This document shows positions 1 through 8,074 of a DNA stretch of 64,000 nucleotides, piece by piece (position 1 is the stretch's first letter; each line of letters opens with the position of its first letter). Source of the DNA: Bradyrhizobium sp. SRL28 (GTDB taxonomy: Bacteria; Pseudomonadota; Alphaproteobacteria; Rhizobiales; Xanthobacteraceae); the NCBI RefSeq assembly GCF_018596315.1, contig NZ_JAHEAG010000018.1:62001-126000 (forward strand). Direction: 5' to 3'. The translations under genes were made by a program, and so were the position numbers. The notes under the pieces were generated by a model, which made no database searches, was not told where the DNA came from, and worked only from the letters and a program-made list of their open reading frames with translations.

Positions 1-2
1 CT

Positions 3-152
3 TGCTTTTTCTTGACATGCGTCTTTTGCACAATAACGAAACGTGTCGCGCTGACGATCTTCTATCCGGATTCGGCTGGCTTCGCGGAGTTCATGAAGGC
101 GGACAACGAGGACAACGGCAAGGCGCTGAAGTCGCTCGGGCTGGCGAAGTAG
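3..152 (+). CDS. C-terminal tail of a TctC-like (Bug family) solute-binding protein, 5' end outside or lost
   Basis: The frame is open from the window edge to a TAG at 150-152. The last 35 or so residues (from VALTIFYPDSAGF to KSLGLAK) resemble the C-terminus of TctC/Bug periplasmic binding proteins of tripartite tricarboxylate transporters. The preceding residues (about positions 3-44) are Cys/Phe-rich and do not look like that family, so this may be a remnant joined to foreign DNA rather than the end of an intact gene. The window edge prevents a decision. A complete TctC gene lies at 31690-32667 and has a different C-terminus, so this is not a simple copy of it. Confidence 0.45.
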   Translation, partial: CFFLTCVFCTITKRVALTIFYPDSAGFAEFMKADNEDNGKALKSLGLAK

Positions 153-170
153 GTGAATGAAGTGAGTAAT

Positions 171-262
171 AGCGAGTAGGGCGGGGTAGCCAGGCGTAAC
201 CCGCCGACGCGGTCGCGCAGAACAGCGGATTACGCCTTCGGGTAATCCGCCCTACGCTTGCT
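171..262. repeat. Palindromic intergenic repeat, copy 1
   Basis: This 92-bp element begins AGCGAGTAGG and ends CCCTACGCTTGCT. It contains a strong hairpin with arms GCGGATTAC and GTAATCCGC. A second, more degraded copy lies at 762-853 in the same orientation. Such elements are frequent between genes in Bradyrhizobium relatives. This copy also supplies the stop codon and last residues of the small reading frame at 230-466. Confidence 0.8.
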
Positions 263-466
263 GATTTTCTCGAACAGCGTGAAAAATTTCAGTGCCGCCT
301 TGTGCAACGTCTCACTCTGACGGTCAAGAATGCGTGCCAGGTGGGGAGGTGGATTTCCGCCGTAGTAAGCACTCATGAGCGGTGGAAGAATGGTCCAGAC
401 CATCAGAGCGATGAAGCCTAGGATGAGAGCTGTTTTCAAGAACTGCGCCATCAATGCACTCTGCAT
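230..466 (-). CDS. Small single-pass membrane protein, hypothetical
   Basis: The product is 78 residues, starting MQSALMAQFLK. It has one clear hydrophobic helix (about residues 10-30, LKTALILGFIALMVW...) followed by a charged tail. The start at 466 is preceded by a GAAAGAAG purine run; a second ATG lies five codons on. The last ten or so residues (KRRADYPKA) are read out of the palindromic repeat at 171-262, so either the repeat inserted into the 3' end or the frame is fortuitous. I recognise no family. It lies in the AT-richer patch, downstream of the HAD gene on the same strand. Confidence 0.35.
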   Translation of the reverse strand: MQSALMAQFLKTALILGFIALMVWTILPPLMSAYYGGNPPPHLARILDRQSETLHKAALKFFTLFEKISKRRADYPKA

Positions 467-966
467 TTTTGGCTTCTTTCGCGGGAAAGCGGCTCTTGTG
501 TTGTCAAGGCACAGCAAACCCGGCTCGGAAGCCAGTAGTTTGAAGTGCTTGACGGCGCTCGTCCCCATCAAAACCGTAAGCGGGTGAACATAGCTAAAGG
601 TCGGGACACCTTACCCCGAGCCTCGGGGCGGCAGTCTAGACGAGCTTGGCCACAGCGTGTGGCCCACACCGCAATTAAGAACGGTTTTGCTATGTTCAAG
701 GATCGAACCGGAATTTTCGGCTGGTAAGACGTTCTCAACCCTCAGCCGGGCCATAGCCGGCAGCGAGTAGGGGCGGGTTAGCGAGGCGTGACCCGCCGAC
801 TTCGTCACTTAGAATGGCGGATTACGCCTTCGGCAAATCCCCTTACGCTTGCTCGCTGACAGTGCCTAACAGTGGGAACGAGCTACGGCGCCGACAAGAC
901 TCCGATCGGCCAGACATCGCTGCGCCAATCAGGATTACGCTCGCTAAGCAGCGCTATTGATGATGT
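467..966. other. Intergenic stretch between the small membrane protein and the HAD gene
   Basis: About 500 bp with no convincing gene. It holds the second palindromic repeat (762-853). Short frames here have no recognisable protein features. It covers the downstream side of the protease/membrane/HAD operon, and I see no strong terminator hairpin after the HAD stop at 967. Confidence 0.5.
762..853. repeat. Palindromic intergenic repeat, copy 2 (degraded)
   Basis: This is a direct copy of the 171-262 element, sharing AGCGAGTAGG at the start, ACCCGCCGAC in the middle, GGCGGATTACGCCTTCGG, and TTACGCTTGCT at the end. The second hairpin arm is eroded (AAATCCCC replaces the TAATCCGC arm), so pairing is weaker than in copy 1. 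Confidence 0.75.
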
Positions 967-1860
967 TTATGACGTCCGCTGTTGCCTCCTCGTCAAAGTG
1001 CCGGTTGGCCCATCGAGCACGGTTAGAATCTCGCCGATGGACCGCTCGCAGACGAAATCCGGTTTGATTTTCTCTGCTTCTGCGACGTAGTTCTTTTCCC
1101 TCTGAATGTCTTCAGTCGTCCAGTGCGAGATACGAACGAGCTTTTCATACATAGTACTATCTTTGTGAACCCCGTACTTTGCCCAGATTGCAAAACAGTC
1201 TGCCTTCTTAGCCATCAAAACATCTCTTGATATGCTGTCACCAATGTACGCGATGGATGACGTAATCTTATTTTCGACTCTGGCGATCTCAAACAACACC
1301 CGGGGGTCCGGTTTCGTTTCATCGGCAGGTAGCTCAGTGGTTATGTGAATCAAATTATCTTCGGGTGGCGGTCGCACTGGAAAAGGTGAATCGTTCTTGC
1401 TTTTGGCGCGGCAGAAGATGTGTTGGAATACGTTTGCTAGCCCTAATTGACGGATTCGATGGAGCGTTGCGAAGTAACTGCTATCTGTAAAAGCTATCAA
1501 GGTAATATCGCGCGTTCTAAGCTCATCGAGCGTCGTTCGTACATCCGGAAATAAAGCCAGGTTTTCTTTTCGCGTCTTATTGAACGCATGAAAGGCTGGG
1601 TCGAGGACCTGCAGAGCTTGGGAGGATCTTTCTTGAGATACGAACTCTTGTACAGTTTTCGTTTCAAGCAGACTAAATGGATGCTCCACGTCGTGATGCT
1701 TGACGTGCACGGATCGAAGCTCGTCTAGCAATGCATCTCGGTCGCACTTCAGGATCGATGTCGCGACATCTACCATCGCATAGAATGCAGGTAGAAATGA
1801 TGCGTACCAATCGTACAGAGTATTGTCTAAATCGAAGACTGCCAACTCGACCCGTTTCAT
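967..1860 (-). CDS. HAD-superfamily hydrolase, third gene of the protease/membrane/HAD operon
   Basis: The 297-residue protein has all four HAD motifs. Motif I is FDLDNTL with nucleophile Asp10 and acid Asp12. Motif II is FTDSS near residue 125. Motif III is KPDP with Lys183. Motif IV is YIGDSISRD with Asp208 and Asp213. It should therefore be a competent phosphatase-type enzyme (or dehalogenase/phosphotransferase) in the cytoplasm. The cap lies between motifs I and II (residues 15-120). Its ATG overlaps the stop of the upstream membrane-protein gene (ATGA at 1857-1860), implying translational coupling. The substrate is unknown. Base composition is lower in G+C than nrdJ (24 and 30 G/C in two 60-base lines I counted, against 38 in an nrdJ line), suggesting acquisition by transfer. 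Confidence 0.85.
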   Translation of the reverse strand: MKRVELAVFDLDNTLYDWYASFLPAFYAMVDVATSILKCDRDALLDELRSVHVKHHDVEHPFSLLETKTVQEFVSQERSSQALQVLDPAFHAFNKTRKENLALFPDVRTTLDELRTRDITLIAFTDSSYFATLHRIRQLGLANVFQHIFCRAKSKNDSPFPVRPPPEDNLIHITTELPADETKPDPRVLFEIARVENKITSSIAYIGDSISRDVLMAKKADCFAIWAKYGVHKDSTMYEKLVRISHWTTEDIQREKNYVAEAEKIKPDFVCERSIGEILTVLDGPTGTLTRRQQRTS

Positions 1861-2525
1861 CCGACCGCCTTCAAGAAATTGGTTGCAACGAAGATAAGAA
1901 GCGCAAGAAATGCCAAGAAGAAAAAGATGAAATCATAGAACCATCGGAGCTTGTCGCCAGCATTGCGTTTATCGCGACCCACATAGTTGTAAGAGTGTTC
2001 CGGGCCGAGCTCTACAGCGGCATCCGAATGTCGGCTGAAGTGAGAGATCGCTTCGGTCATTCCCTTCGTGAGCCCGACAATATGCACGATGTGTCTCTGT
2101 TCGAGGTCTTCGCCAAAGCTAACGGCTCCGCGAAGCATTTGATGATAGACGCCGAGATCGAGCCGTCGAACTGCATAGACTGCTGCAGCCGCGGCAACAA
2201 TAATTGCCAGGGATACATGTAGAACTATCGCGTGGCCGCAAACTGAGAAGGAGTATGCATAGACTGATCGTGCTGCGTCGGATTCACTCGATCCTCCTGG
2301 GGATCGTATGAATAAATAAAGAGCTGCGCCCAAGCTCGCTGCAACGAATGTTAGACCTAGTTGTCTGGACTTTACGCACATGTCGTTGAAGTGTTTTTGA
2401 GTGTCGACCGCTTGCTTCCAAATTTCGACCAGTAGCTTGTTGTGTGCCTCGGTGCCGTCATCGGCGGACGTTGTCGGATGGGATTTGGATGATTGATTGT
2501 CATCGTCATCAGGAATTTCCGGCAT
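1857..2525 (-). CDS. Three-helix membrane protein with an N-terminal QKHFND motif, second gene of the operon
   Basis: The 222-residue protein begins with an acidic, Ser/Thr-rich tail of about 28 residues. An amphipathic segment follows, ending in TQKHFNDMCVKSRQLGL, and then three likely membrane helices at about 57-74, 99-119 and 198-216. A cytoplasmic-looking linker of about 75 residues separates helices 2 and 3. The layout recalls small helical membrane effectors of the SLATT type found beside sensors in bacterial conflict systems, but I cannot prove membership. It starts 23 nt after the protease stop and overlaps the HAD start by 4 nt, so the three proteins are probably made together in a fixed ratio. 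Function is unknown; a pore or membrane anchor for its partners is an inference. Confidence 0.8.
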   Translation of the reverse strand: MPEIPDDDDNQSSKSHPTTSADDGTEAHNKLLVEIWKQAVDTQKHFNDMCVKSRQLGLTFVAASLGAALYLFIRSPGGSSESDAARSVYAYSFSVCGHAIVLHVSLAIIVAAAAAVYAVRRLDLGVYHQMLRGAVSFGEDLEQRHIVHIVGLTKGMTEAISHFSRHSDAAVELGPEHSYNYVGRDKRNAGDKLRWFYDFIFFFLAFLALLIFVATNFLKAVG

Positions 2526-2548
2526 ATTTACCCTCTATTGGCTCAGCG

Positions 2549-3397
2549 TTAGTTGGTCTCTTTCTTTCCAATCGCTATCCAAGGCAACGGGTCGATGCCG
2601 AGGATCTTCTTATGGTGCTGTCGTTGAAAATCGGGGTATAGATCGTTTATCGCTAGGCAATGAATGATTGCCTCAATCGAAAGAACGGCAAAGAATCCGA
2701 TCTGCTCCGGAAGGTCGCCGTCGAGAAATGATGATGTAATCACACCAAGGGCATCGCCGTCCTCATGTATTGCGACTCCTCCGCTAAAGCCTCCTCTTGG
2801 CGTGGCGGATAGTATGAAGTGAATGAATGGCGCATGTCGCGGAACGACAAAGGCGTTGATCTCAGCTCTGGCTGCAATAAGTGCAGGAGAATTCGTCAAT
2901 GGAATCGGCGGGTATCCGAGGACAATTGCATCAGACAGCTGCCAGTTGCCGCGATAGACCCAATCGTCGAAATGAACACCTAGCTTAATCGCGCCAACGT
3001 TGGCATGCGTCTTCTCCACTCGAAATACGGCTACATCGACGTCAGGATGATCGTGATACTTGGGGCCCTCAATGATCTTGAGGGGTTCCAACCAATGACT
3101 CATAAGGGTGGTGCGTTCTGCGCCCCAAGCCTTCTTATGTTGCTCCGCTCGCTCGTCCGGATTTTCTAACTTAAGAACATCGCGGAAGTATTCTTCGGCA
3201 GAAATACCTATCGGTTCTGTAATCTTGATTTCAAGAATCTCGTTATTTTCGACCACATGTCGGGCAGTTACAAACACATTGTTGCCGACGTGGAAAGCTG
3301 AACCAATTCCACGCGAGCCATCCGGTTTGCAAATATCGATGTACGCCATGGCGTCTGCATGTCGTGCGAAGAGAATTCTTGCAGCTCGACTATCCAA
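2549..3397 (-). CDS. Trypsin-like serine protease (chymotrypsin fold), first gene of the operon
   Basis: The protein is about 282 residues. The catalytic triad is visible: His in TARHVV (residue 47 from this start), Asp in DVDVAVF (about 121) and Ser in GGFSGG (about 205). No signal peptide is seen, so it is probably cytoplasmic, unlike DegP/HtrA proteases, and there is no PDZ domain. A helical insert of about 45 residues, Glu/Lys-rich, sits between the His and Asp motifs. I chose a TTG at 3397 because GGAGGA stands just upstream; a TTG at 3412 lacks such a site and an ATG at 3349 would cut into the fold. A promoter at 3510-3539 drives the operon. Likely role: a sensor-activated protease acting on or with the membrane protein encoded next (inference). 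Confidence 0.85.
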   Translation of the reverse strand: MDSRAARILFARHADAMAYIDICKPDGSRGIGSAFHVGNNVFVTARHVVENNEILEIKITEPIGISAEEYFRDVLKLENPDERAEQHKKAWGAERTTLMSHWLEPLKIIEGPKYHDHPDVDVAVFRVEKTHANVGAIKLGVHFDDWVYRGNWQLSDAIVLGYPPIPLTNSPALIAARAEINAFVVPRHAPFIHFILSATPRGGFSGGVAIHEDGDALGVITSSFLDGDLPEQIGFFAVLSIEAIIHCLAINDLYPDFQRQHHKKILGIDPLPWIAIGKKETN

Positions 3398-3509
3398 TGC
3401 TCCTCCGAGCAAATGTTTGCGGGATAGATGGTAAGCTCATAGCGCCAATGTACGAATTGCGCTTGATCTGGCGACTGACGACTTCCGATGTTGGTTGTTC
3501 GGTAGTACA

Positions 3510-3539
3510 ATTATAGGTTCTCAAAGCACTCCATGTAAA
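3510..3539 (-). promoter_or_regulatory. Near-consensus sigma-70 promoter of the protease operon
   Basis: On the minus strand TTTACA (3539-3534), an 18-nt spacer and a perfect TATAAT (3515-3510) point toward the protease. Transcription would start near 3503, giving a leader of about 105 nt. Such a consensus promoter is unusual in this GC-rich genome and fits an acquired cassette carrying its own expression signals. Confidence 0.6.
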
Positions 3540-3553
3540 TCGGTACTATGCAG

Positions 3554-3577
3554 AAGGGCGGCTTCGCAGCCGCCCTT
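3554..3577. terminator. Strong hairpin between nrdJ and the protease operon
   Basis: The arms AAGGGCGGCT and AGCCGCCCTT (10 bp, 4-nt loop) lie 40 bp after the nrdJ stop. A short T-run follows only on the plus strand, so it is an imperfect intrinsic terminator for nrdJ. It would still separate nrdJ transcription from the operon promoter just beyond it. Confidence 0.6.
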
Positions 3578-3616
3578 TGCTTCGTGTATTAATCCAAGCT
3601 CGGTAGAACGATTAGC

Positions 3617-6600
3617 TCAAGAGCACCCCGTCGTGCTGCCACACGTATCGCACTTCATGCACGTCCCATTCCGCACCAGCGTGAAGTTGCCGCACTCCGA
3701 GCACATCTCGCCTTCGTAGCCCTTGGCCTTGGCTTCCGCCCGGCGTTCGGCCTTGGATGGTGCGACGGCCACCGCCGCGCTGCCGGACTTGCTCCATTGC
3801 AGGGCTTCCAGCTTTTCTGTCGGCGACAGGTCGTGCTGGGTTTCCTGCTTTAGCGCGACCGCGCCTTCATGCGCGTCGGAGGCGCGGGCGCTGGGGCCGT
3901 GTCCGCCGATCGCGGTGACGTTGCCGGAGCCGCGGGCGTCGACGTCGACGCCGCGCATGACCACCAGATTATCCGTGCGCGAGCGGGTCAGGCCCTTGGA
4001 CAGATACTTGTTGGCCTGGTGGCCGCCGTCGGACGGCTCCTTGCCTTCCTCGACGCCTTTGCCCATCGCGTCGAAGTTGGACTCAGAGGGATCGACATGG
4101 GCGAGATCGAAGCGCGACATGTAGCTGACCGCGAGTTCGCGGAACACATAGTCGAGGATCGAGGTCGCGTACTTGATCGAGTCGTTGCCCTGCACGGGCC
4201 CCGCCGGCTCGAAGCGGGTGAAGGTGAAGGCGTCGACATACTCTTCCAGCGGCACGCCGTATTGCAGGCCGAGCGAGACGGCGATGGCAAAGTTGTTGAT
4301 GAAGGAGCGGAGTGCGGCGCCTTCCTTGTGCATGTCGATGAAGATCTCGCCGAGACGGCCGTCGTCATACTCGCCGGTGCGGAGATAAACCTTATGCCCG
4401 CCGACGACCGCCTTCTGGGTGTAACCCTTGCGTCGGTCAGGCATCTTCTCGCGCTCGCGCATCACGACGATACGCTCGACCAGTTTTTCGACGATCTTTT
4501 CCGAGACCTGCGCGGCGCGCGCCGCCATCGGCTTGTCGTAATACGCCTCGGTCGCATCTTCCTCGTCGTCATCATCGCTGATGAGCTGCGAGTTCAAGGG
4601 CTGGCTCAGCTTCGAGCCGTCGCGGTAGAGCGCGTTGGCCTTCAGCGCGAGCTTCCAGGACAGCAAATAAGCCGCCTTGCAATCCTCGACGGTGGCGTCG
4701 TTCGGCATGTTGATGGTCTTGGAGATCGCACCCGAGATGAACGGCTGCGACGCCGCCATCATGCGGATGTGGCTCTCGACCGAGAGATAGCGCTTGCCGA
4801 TCTTGCCGCAGGGGTTGGCGCAGTCGAACACTGGATAGTGCTCGGCCTTCAGATGCGGCGCGCCTTCGACCGTCATCGCGCCGCAGATATGCACGTTGGC
4901 GGCCTCGATCTCGCGCTTGCTGAATCCAACAGCTGAGAGCAGGTCGAAGCCGGGGGCTGCGATGGCTTCCGGGGCGATGTTGAGCGTCTCGCGCAGAAAG
5001 TCTTCGCCAAAGGTCCACTTGTTGAAGGCGAACTTGATGTCGAACGCGGTCGGCAGCGCCTTTTCGACCTTGGCCAGCGCTTCGTCGGTGAAGCCTTTGG
5101 CCTTCAGCGTGGAGACGTTGATGCCGGGCGAATTGGAGAGCGAGCCGTGGCCGACGGCGTAGGCCTCGATCTCCGCGATATCAGCCTCGCTGTAGCCGAG
5201 CGTCCGCAGCGCCACGGGGACTGCCTGGTTGATGATCTTCCAGTAGCCGCCGCCGGCAAGCTTCTTGAATTTCACCAGCGCGAAGTCAGGCTCGATGCCT
5301 GTGGTGTCGCAATCCATCACGAGACCGATGGTGCCGGTCGGCGCCACCACCGTGGTCTGCGCGTTGCGGTAGCCGTTGAGCTCGCCGAGTTCGAGCGCCT
5401 GGTCCCAGGCGGCCTTGGCGTGGGCGATGACGTCGGCTTGCGGGCAGGAGGCGTGATCGAGCGGCACGGGATTGACGGCCAGCGCCTCGTAGCCACGGCT
5501 CTCGCCATGCGCCGCGCGGCGATGGTTGCGGATCACGCGCAGCATGTGCGCCGCGTTCTTCTTGTAGCCGGGGAAGGGGCCGAGCTCCTTCGCCATTTCG
5601 GCCGAGGTGGCATACGAGACGCCGGTCATGACCGCGGTCAGCGCGCCACACAGCGAGCGGCCTTCCTTGGAGTCGTAGGGAAGACCCATGGTCATCAGCA
5701 GGCCGCCGATGTTGGCAAAGCCGAGGCCCAGCGTGCGGAACTCGTAGGAGAGTTCGGCGATCGCCTTCGACGGGAATTGCGCCATCATCACGGAGATTTC
5801 GAGCACGATGGTCCAGAGCCGGCAGAGATGCTCGTAGGATTCGACGTCGAACCGCTTGGTGGTGGTCGAATAGAAGGTGATGAGGTTGGCGGAGGCGAGG
5901 TTACACGCCGTGTCGTCCAGGAACATGTATTCCGAGCACGGATTCGACGCGCGGATGTCGCCGGACGACTTGCAGGTGTGCCAGTCGTTCATGGTGGTGT
6001 TGAAGTGCAGGCCGGGATCGGCCGAGGCCCAGGCGGCGTGGCCGATCTTTTCCCAGAGCTCGCGGGCCTTCAGCGTCTTGGTGATCTTCTTGTTGGTGCG
6101 GCCGATCAGGTTCCAGTCGCCATCGGTCTCGACGGCGCGGAGGAAATCGTCCTTCAGCGAGACCGAGTTGTTGGAGTTCTGGCCTGATACCGTGAGATAG
6201 GCTTCCGAATCCCAATCGGTGTCGTAGGTCGGGAAGTCGATGTCCTTGTAGCCTTGTTTGGCGAACTGGATGACGCGCTTGATGACGTTGTCGGACACCA
6301 GCGCACGGCGCGCGAGCTTGATCTCGCGGCGCAGGGCAGGGTTCTTTTCGGGATCAAAACAGTCGTCGCCGGAGCCTTCGCAATTGACGCAGGCCTTCAG
6401 CACGGCTTTCAGGTGTTTTTGGTTGATCTTGGAGCCGGTGACGAGAGCTGCAACCTTCTGCTCCTCCTTCACCTTCCAGTCGATATAGGTCTCGATGTCA
6501 GGATGATCGGCGTCGACCACGACCATCTTGGCCGCGCGGCGCGTGGTGCCGCCGCTCTTGATGGCGCCGGCGGCGCGGTCGCCGATCTTCAGAAAGCTCA

Positions 6601-7363
6601 TCAGGCCGGACGAGCGGCCGCCGCCGGACAGCTTTTCGCCTTCGCCGCGCAGGCGGGAGAAGTTCGAGCCGGTGCCGGAGCCGTATTTGAACAGGCGCGC
6701 CTCACGCACCCAGAGGTCCATGATGCCGCCCTCGTTGACGAGGTCGTCACCCACGCCCTGGATGAAGCAGGCGTGCGGCTGCGGATGCTCGTAGGCCGAC
6801 TTCGACTTGGTCAGCTTCCCCGTGAACGGATCGACGTAATAGTGGCCCTGGCCGGGGCCATCGACGCCGTAGGCCCAATGAAGCCCGGTGTTGAACCACT
6901 GCGGCGAGTTCGGCGCGACCATCTGTTTTGCGAGCATGAAACGCAGCTCGTCGAAGAACGCCTGCGCGTCTTCTTCGGTGGAGAAATACTTGCCCTTCCA
7001 GCCCCAATAGGTCCAGCAGCCGGCCAGGCGGTCGAACACCTGCTTGGCGCTGAGCTCGCTTACGAAACGTTCGGATTCGGGGAGAAGCGCCAAGGCCTCG
7101 GTGTCGGGCACCGAGCGCCACAGCCAGGACGGCACGGTCTCTTCCTCGACCTTCTTCAGGCGCGCGGCGACGCCCGCTTTACGGAAATACTTCTGGGCCA
7201 GCACGTCGGAGGCGACCTGCGACCAGAACTGGGGCACTTCGACATTTTCCAGACGGAACACGATCGAACCGTCGGGGTTCCGGATCTCGGATGTCGTCAG
7301 CCTGAAATCAATCCCTGCATAGGGTGACTGGCCGGAAGTGGTGTTGCGCCGTTCGATTCGCAT
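3617..7363 (-). CDS. nrdJ: Class II (adenosylcobalamin-dependent) ribonucleoside-diphosphate reductase
   Basis: The 1248-residue enzyme reduces ribonucleotides to deoxyribonucleotides for DNA synthesis, using coenzyme B12 to make the thiyl radical, without oxygen dependence. Visible features are the early motif [19 protein letters not shown], the loop [18 protein letters not shown] with catalytic residues, the [15 protein letters not shown] segment, and a C-terminal cysteine-rich ribbon (CSECGNF...[14 protein letters not shown]) that regenerates the active-site thiols. Length matches rhizobial NrdJ proteins. The reading frame is open further upstream, but the Met at 7363 (MRIERRNTT) is the start typical of the family. 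An upstream start would add about 116 residues of Arg/Pro-rich sequence drawn from a structured leader. Confidence 0.96.
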   Translation of the reverse strand: MRIERRNTTSGQSPYAGIDFRLTTSEIRNPDGSIVFRLENVEVPQFWSQVASDVLAQKYFRKAGVAARLKKVEEETVPSWLWRSVPDTEALALLPESERFVSELSAKQVFDRLAGCWTYWGWKGKYFSTEEDAQAFFDELRFMLAKQMVAPNSPQWFNTGLHWAYGVDGPGQGHYYVDPFTGKLTKSKSAYEHPQPHACFIQGVGDDLVNEGGIMDLWVREARLFKYGSGTGSNFSRLRGEGEKLSGGGRSSGLMSFLKIGDRAAGAIKSGGTTRRAAKMVVVDADHPDIETYIDWKVKEEQKVAALVTGSKINQKHLKAVLKACVNCEGSGDDCFDPEKNPALRREIKLARRALVSDNVIKRVIQFAKQGYKDIDFPTYDTDWDSEAYLTVSGQNSNNSVSLKDDFLRAVETDGDWNLIGRTNKKITKTLKARELWEKIGHAAWASADPGLHFNTTMNDWHTCKSSGDIRASNPCSEYMFLDDTACNLASANLITFYSTTTKRFDVESYEHLCRLWTIVLEISVMMAQFPSKAIAELSYEFRTLGLGFANIGGLLMTMGLPYDSKEGRSLCGALTAVMTGVSYATSAEMAKELGPFPGYKKNAAHMLRVIRNHRRAAHGESRGYEALAVNPVPLDHASCPQADVIAHAKAAWDQALELGELNGYRNAQTTVVAPTGTIGLVMDCDTTGIEPDFALVKFKKLAGGGYWKIINQAVPVALRTLGYSEADIAEIEAYAVGHGSLSNSPGINVSTLKAKGFTDEALAKVEKALPTAFDIKFAFNKWTFGEDFLRETLNIAPEAIAAPGFDLLSAVGFSKREIEAANVHICGAMTVEGAPHLKAEHYPVFDCANPCGKIGKRYLSVESHIRMMAASQPFISGAISKTINMPNDATVEDCKAAYLLSWKLALKANALYRDGSKLSQPLNSQLISDDDDEEDATEAYYDKPMAARAAQVSEKIVEKLVERIVVMREREKMPDRRKGYTQKAVVGGHKVYLRTGEYDDGRLGEIFIDMHKEGAALRSFINNFAIAVSLGLQYGVPLEEYVDAFTFTRFEPAGPVQGNDSIKYATSILDYVFRELAVSYMSRFDLAHVDPSESNFDAMGKGVEEGKEPSDGGHQANKYLSKGLTRSRTDNLVVMRGVDVDARGSGNVTAIGGHGPSARASDAHEGAVALKQETQHDLSPTEKLEALQWSKSGSAAVAVAPSKAERRAEAKAKGYEGEMCSECGNFTLVRNGTCMKCDTCGSTTGCS

Positions 7364-7722
7364 AGGTCGTGCCCCGTCTTCTGCCCGGTCCGCTTTTTCG
7401 CGGTTGCCGGATGTTATCAATGAGCGAACCTTCGGCACCAAGGTTGAGACAACCTTGGGCCTGAGATCCGCTAGCTCTACCGGTGGACCCGGCCCTGTTT
7501 TCTGTCTTCGCCACCCCAAGGGTTCGTCCCGCCGCCGGCGAGGCCAACCCCTTCCACTCAACTCGTCACCTGAGCCATTCGGCTCGTTTTTTTCAGCGCC
7601 CGGGTCGCCCCCATTTTTGGGCAGACGAACCCTCGATCCGTGCCTCGACCGGCTGACGGAGTGCGCGTTCAGGAACCCGTTTGGGAGCGACCGGCGGGAC
7701 CCAAAACTCACTCGCGCCGAAC
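7364..7722 (-). promoter_or_regulatory. Long structured 5' leader of nrdJ, candidate cis-regulatory RNA
   Basis: About 360 nt lie between a plausible start site (near 7722) and the nrdJ start. Strong pairings include a perfect 9-bp hairpin with a 3-nt loop (7438-7446 with 7450-7458) and a perfect 10-bp long-range helix (7519-7528 with 7624-7633) enclosing 95 nt. Further pairings are a 5-bp hairpin (7573-7576 region with 7581-7585) and a small GC hairpin near 7391-7404. I searched by eye for the conserved B12-riboswitch core (CCCCGCAACTGT and the B12 box) and did not find it. A riboswitch or another regulator of B12-dependent reductase synthesis remains possible. Confidence 0.5.
7572..7593 (+). 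terminator. Hairpin followed by seven T on the plus strand, inside the nrdJ leader
   Basis: GAGCC ATTC GGCTC is followed by G and TTTTTTT. On the plus strand this is a textbook intrinsic terminator, yet no plus-strand gene precedes it. Either it ends a small antisense RNA or the T-run simply forms an A-rich linker within the minus-strand leader. Confidence 0.4.
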
Positions 7723-7729
7723 AGGAAGA

Positions 7730-7759
7730 AAGCTAGGCCAAACCCGTCGCGCCCGTCAA
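7730..7759 (-). promoter_or_regulatory. Candidate nrdJ promoter
   Basis: On the minus strand TTGACG (7759-7754) is followed, after 18 nt, by TAGCTT (7735-7730). The -35 is good and the -10 weak. If used, it gives the leader of about 360 nt described above. Confidence 0.35.
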
Positions 7760-8074
7760 GGACTAGTACGAGTTCCTGAATCAAATACTAAATATGGTGG
7801 AAAGTGAGGGATAACAGGGGGTGATGCCGCCCCTGTGATGGGCCCAAGTATCAGTGAGTCCTCAGGGATTCCCAAGGGAAAAAAATTATCCCCACCCTGT
7901 GGAGCAAGGCTTCGCCCGCTGTTCACAGGGCAGGTATTTTTTCAGCCATCGGGATTGCGCTTGCGAGACTCACGTAAGCCTACGGAGCGGGGAGGGCTGG
8001 CATGTCGGCGCACCCGTGGTCGGAGAGGCAGATAAGCGGCAAGGTGAGGGCCGATTCCACCCTTGCCGGGCTCC
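7760..8074. other. Divergent intergenic region between nrdJ and a DMT transporter
   Basis: No gene is seen. A hairpin ACAGGGG/CCCCTGT (7814-7820 with 7830-7836) and a purine tract followed by TTATCCCCA (7886-7894) are the only notable marks. Short reading frames here lack protein-like features. Confidence 0.4.

Noticed and set aside
3869-7327. Long plus-strand reading frames opposite nrdJ (for example 3869-4936, 5147-6187, 6254-7327)
   Set aside because: They are mirror frames of a high-GC gene, rich in Arg, Gly and Val with no domain signatures; nrdJ explains the sequence fully.
7364-7711. N-terminal extension of the nrdJ reading frame
   Set aside because: The added 116 residues are Arg/Pro-rich and come from the hairpin-rich leader; the family start fits the Met at 7363.
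7364-7740. Canonical cobalamin riboswitch upstream of nrdJ
   Set aside because: The conserved core and B12 box could not be found by eye, so only an unclassified structured leader is claimed.
7886-7894. TTATCCCCA as a DnaA box marking an origin
   Set aside because: A single imperfect box with no cluster, no AT-rich unwinding region and no dnaA, parA or hemE neighbours.
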